Below, piece by piece: positions 61,801-64,000 of a stretch of DNA of 64,000 nucleotides (positions within the stretch are counted from its first letter, which is position 1; each line of letters begins with the position of its first letter). The DNA comes from Allomuricauda sp. ARW1Y1 (GTDB lineage Bacteria > Bacteroidota > Bacteroidia > Flavobacteriales > Flavobacteriaceae), in NCBI RefSeq assembly GCF_013407935.1, contig NZ_JACBZU010000001.1:372001-436000 (forward strand). The letters run 5' to 3'. The notes under the pieces are model-generated. The model saw only the letters and a program-made list of their open reading frames with translations. It did not search any database and had not been told where the DNA came from. The position numbers and the translations under genes are program-made.

Positions 61801-64000
61801 TCCATTGAAACTGTACGCGTACGGAGCGGTTCCACCTGCTGCCACAACGGTGATGGTCGATTCATTAACCGAGTTGCTTGGTGAACAAACAAATGGTGTT
61901 GCCGTTGCGTTTGCGTTTAGAACAGTTGGTTCATCTACAGTAGCATCGAAAGTGTCATCACATTCCCTAGATGATATTACCCTTACTCGGTAATCACCGG
62001 CTGGAAGGTTATCAAAAACCGGGCTCGATTGTGCAAATCGGTATGGATTTACCAAATCGGACATTTCGTAAAGCTCATAAGTGTATACAGGATCTACCAC
62101 AGTTGCTGGATCTAGTACCACGGTCAAACTTCCATCAGACCCTCCAAAACAGTTGACATCATCTACCAAAACATTGTCAATGACGGGGTCAACTTTGTCA
62201 TCAAGCTCTTGTGTTACGACATACGTACAAGGTGTTGCTGTATTGTTGTCGGTTACCGTAAAGGTGTATACCCCTGGTTGTGTAAGACCTGTAAATACTC
62301 CTGTTGTATTGGAATCAGTTGTTATTCCATCTGGGTAGACCACATCAAATGTTAGGTTGGAAGATCCTCCCGATACATTTACGGTGATTTCGCCCCCAGG
62401 GTTCAAGGTACAATCGATGGGTTTATCTACAGTGGTGGTTGCTGTCATGGCATCTGTAAGCACTACTGGCCCAACCGTTGTGGTACAAGACCACTGATCG
62501 GCTACAAGTACTTCGTAAGAACCAGCACCAAGACCGGAGAAAACAGTACTTGTTTGTGGAGAACCTACAGTAGCGCCGTTTCTGATCAATTGATAGGTGT
62601 AGTTGCTCCCTTGGCCACCAGCGGTTCCAACCACTTGGATTTCTCCTTGCAGGTTGGTACAGTTTTCCACATTGATCTGTAAAGTTGCTGTAATTGGAGT
62701 TGGATCTACCAGCACAGCGGTGTCCACCAATTGCTCACAGCCACTGGAATCGATGACCCAAGCTTCGTAGGTACCTGCACTCAATCCAGTGAAATTTGGG
62801 CTGGCGACATAATCTCCCGGGCCAGTTGGTGAAGTAATTCCTACATAGTAGGAGTATCCACCCCATCCACCGGCAACGTTGGTAATTTGAATGGCACCAT
62901 CATTACCTAAACAGGTGATATCGGTTACCACAGTAGCTCCGGTAATGGCGGCAGCGGGGCCTGCAATCGTGAACGATTCACTATACAGACATGCTGATCC
63001 TGGAGGATTGGTGTCGGTTACTTCGATGTAATACGTACCAGCTGCCAATCCTGTGATGGTAAAGCTGCCATCGGCATCGGAACCTGTTGTCACAGTATCA
63101 TCAGAAGTATCTGTAGGCGTGTTATTGGTATCGTAATAAAGTGTATAGCTAGTTGCACTGGCATAGGTAACAGAGGAGCTGTCTACCAAATTCAATTCAA
63201 CAGCACCATTGGTATCACCAAAACAGGTGATATCCGTGGTGTTTACGATGTTTAAATCCAACACCTCTGGATCGGCCACTTCGTGGGATACGGTAATGAT
63301 ACATCCTGTTACCGTATTTCTAACTTCAAAATTGTGAGTGCCAACACTCAATCCAGTGAAACTTCCCGAAGCCTGGAAGGTACCTGAAGGCAACTCCCTG
63401 AACTCATAATTGGCTGGATGTGTATTGGAATTGGTGATGGAGCCAACTGCGGTAATCGTAATATCCTCACCGGTGACACAAGTGGCCACTGCATCTACGG
63501 TTACTGTTGCTGAGTCCAAACTATCGAATGGAGCAATTACAGCTGTTGTAGTTCCCAAACAACCATTGGAATCATACACATTGATGGTATAGTTTCCACC
63601 ATTAATATCGGTTGAGGTATACACAGGATTGCTTCCGGATTGGACTACTACGGAACCTGCATCGTTGATAAATTCATAGCGCACATAGTTTCCACTACCC
63701 CCGGTTATGGAGGCTGTATCAACCGTAATGGTGGCATTGTTTGTATTGTTTCCTGCGGTACACGCAAATTCGACCACGCTAGGAGCTGGCACGGAAATGG
63801 GCGCAGGTTCGTCAATTACGATTCCTGTGATATCAAATGGACAGTTGTTTGACCCTACAGCACGAATGTCATAAGTTCCTGCCGGTAGGTTTTCAAAGGT
63901 GTTGCCATTCAATACGGCACCAACGGGCATTGGGGTAAGTGTGTAGGTCAACGGTAATATGCCATTGTCAGTAGCAGTCAAGGTTATGCTTCCATCATTT
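58873..64000 (-). CDS. SprB-like gliding-motility adhesin with T9SS type-B C-terminal domain (5' part outside window)
   Basis: Reads from the right edge to a stop at 58873; the visible part exceeds 1,700 residues and the start is outside. It is a string of about 18 Ig-like repeats of 80-100 residues that end in variants of GLSAGTYEV/GLGAGSYEV and often begin with a CFGD-type turn (SprB repeats). The final roughly 85 residues (FPNFFTPDGDGRNDLWLPDN, then YDRYGRVVEVM and PTGDYWYVVQLQ) form the gliding motility-associated C-terminal domain recognised by the type IX secretion system. It is a surface adhesin exported by T9SS and followed by its SprF gene. Confidence 0.93.
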   Translation of the reverse strand, partial: NDGSITLTATDNGILPLTYTLTPMPVGAVLNGNTFENLPAGTYDIRAVGSNNCPFDITGIVIDEPAPISVPAPSVVEFACTAGNNTNNATITVDTASITGGSGNYVRYEFINDAGSVVVQSGSNPVYTSTDINGGNYTINVYDSNGCLGTTTAVIAPFDSLDSATVTVDAVATCVTGEDITITAVGSITNSNTHPANYEFRELPSGTFQASGSFTGLSVGTHNFEVRNTVTGCIITVSHEVADPEVLDLNIVNTTDITCFGDTNGAVELNLVDSSSVTYASATSYTLYYDTNNTPTDTSDDTVTTGSDADGSFTITGLAAGTYYIEVTDTNPPGSACLYSESFTIAGPAAAITGATVVTDITCLGNDGAIQITNVAGGWGGYSYYVGITSPTGPGDYVASPNFTGLSAGTYEAWVIDSSGCEQLVDTAVLVDPTPITATLQINVENCTNLQGEIQVVGTAGGQGSNYTYQLIRNGATVGSPQTSTVFSGLGAGSYEVLVADQWSCTTTVGPVVLTDAMTATTTVDKPIDCTLNPGGEITVNVSGGSSNLTFDVVYPDGITTDSNTTGVFTGLTQPGVYTFTVTDNNTATPCTYVVTQELDDKVDPVIDNVLVDDVNCFGGSDGSLTVVLDPATVVDPVYTYELYEMSDLVNPYRFAQSSPVFDNLPAGDYRVRVISSRECDDTFDATVDEPTVLNANATATPFVCSPSNSVNESTITVVAAGGTAPYAYSFNGNSFTSSAAFDIVDNGTAQTINYVVRDANGCEYPDSIIVQPLNTFTLGINQDVAITCANPETVTLTVTESIGGDTYTFELLPVGNPFGSMTASTTTTATFDLTQPGSYTFRATNDTTGCYVETTHTIAPYDTIDVVATATSPAICFGDAGTIEINVSGYVGAYDYEVFQANGTTTGVTGSGNTSTNPFQIPDPTAALVGGNYYVEIVGTNAPFCPAVSGTITIVSPSSALDYTPQEVANVTCTNDQGEILIAPTGGYAPYDIVLTNTTTSQVYTMNNVASYVFTGLSAGDYTVSVTDNGGCTEDRMITLIEPTPITADIDAAPIDLLCYGAESASVWAHNVAGGSGSYVYQLNYYDATGANIVFTTGEQSSNTFNGLGAGIYSITVSDGWNCGIETPQVTITEPTEVMASLIEVSAMTCNNNAEIMLSAVGGTAPYFYSTDGINFTAMSGGDTHTFNVGPGAYQYYVRDANGCDALISNQVTVDAVPPLTLNIDDSAAMINCMGEASATITAQATGGLGNYSYELFGDAALTNLINGPQPSGTFGGLMAGDYYVRVTSDDCVEVSPVITIVDPEPLVVEREEFTNITCSGENDGTITVEVSGGTGEILYAISPNLDQFDTMNTFTDLEPGIYDVIAQDVNGCFITFQFEITQPDPVVAEAINIMDEVCFESGDGSFELQVSGGTAPYETSLNSTADSNFVQDQFLFQNMPAGTHVVFVRDAQGCETNVIVEINPGVNLAATVTPMYECTGNVPDNYLDIVMEDESIANDLMYALDSTDPADMQLEANFTNMAPGDHYITIAHSNGCMTTYDFTIDSFEPLTLTLENNTINQITAVAEGGVEDYTFYFNGVDNGSDNTYFINRTDTYTVTVVDENGCEATAEIFMEFIDVEFPNFFTPDGDGRNDLWLPDNIEGFPDVLIKIYDRYGRVVEVMARNVKGWDGNYDGKPLPTGDYWYVVQLQGEQDNREFVGHFTLYR

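Overview
The window looks like chromosome of a marine-type member of the Flavobacteriaceae (Bacteroidota). The reasons are a SprB-like gliding adhesin followed by a PorP/SprF gene, a type-B type IX secretion C-terminal domain, TonB-linked outer-membrane beta-barrel receptors, TAnnTTTG-type promoters and several leaderless or TTG-started genes. A genus close to Allomuricauda/Muricauda is a guess. Both edges cut genes: an ABC permease on the left and the adhesin on the right.

Layout. (1) 1-13141, minus strand: an efflux operon read as TolC, HlyD adaptor, one ABC ATPase, then four tandem ~800-residue MacB/FtsX-type permeases. Divergent from it, 13344-16514 holds an NtrC-type regulator, its histidine kinase and a small GreA-like protein. 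(2) 16522-20420, minus strand: a two-TM four-helix sensor-like protein, an Rnk/GreA-like protein and a second kinase/NtrC regulator pair. (3) 20626-22693: a decayed type I restriction-modification locus. hsdM has an in-frame amber codon, and it is followed by a short in-frame chimera of the HsdS start and the HsdR end. (4) 22938-31720: an ~8.8 kb integrative element in the 3' end of a tRNA(CAU) gene. It carries a tyrosine integrase, an excisionase-like HTH gene, a RepA-like ATPase, a toprim/zinc-finger primase-like gene, unknown genes and an XRE repressor with a divergent operator region. I see no capsid, terminase large subunit or conjugation genes, so it resembles a satellite or other non-autonomous element. 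(5) 31709-48375: tRNA and mostly core genes (mce, rbfA, a LolC/E-like permease, dusB, a TonB-family receptor, lepA, a CPA1 antiporter, an MBL hydrolase, S8, M1 and S41 peptidases). (6) 48411-51341: three 21-bp-spaced repeats upstream of an orphan membrane protein, then a two-gene type II restriction-modification system. (7) 51344-58848: elaA, CDF transporter, rpiB, rnr, GIN-domain protein, LysE exporter, tRNA-Cys, folB, sprF. (8) 58873-64000: the adhesin.

The most unusual object is at 45892-46766. A ~0.49 kb unit bounded by 29-bp inverted repeats (26 of 29 positions match) and encoding a DUF559 endonuclease-like protein lies at the start of rnpA (RNase P protein). The endonuclease reading frame runs without a stop through the right inverted repeat into rnpA, giving a DUF559-RnpA fusion. 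Joining the flanks across a possible 4-bp target duplication restores an ordinary rnpA start in frame. The unit also carries a TATATTTG promoter-like motif, and the old rnpA start codon now opens a 26-codon leader that ends in an ATGA overlap with the fusion. This looks like a selfish endonuclease cassette that tolerates insertion into a presumably essential gene by keeping it in frame.

All calls come from reading the sequence and from knowledge of protein families; no database search was run.
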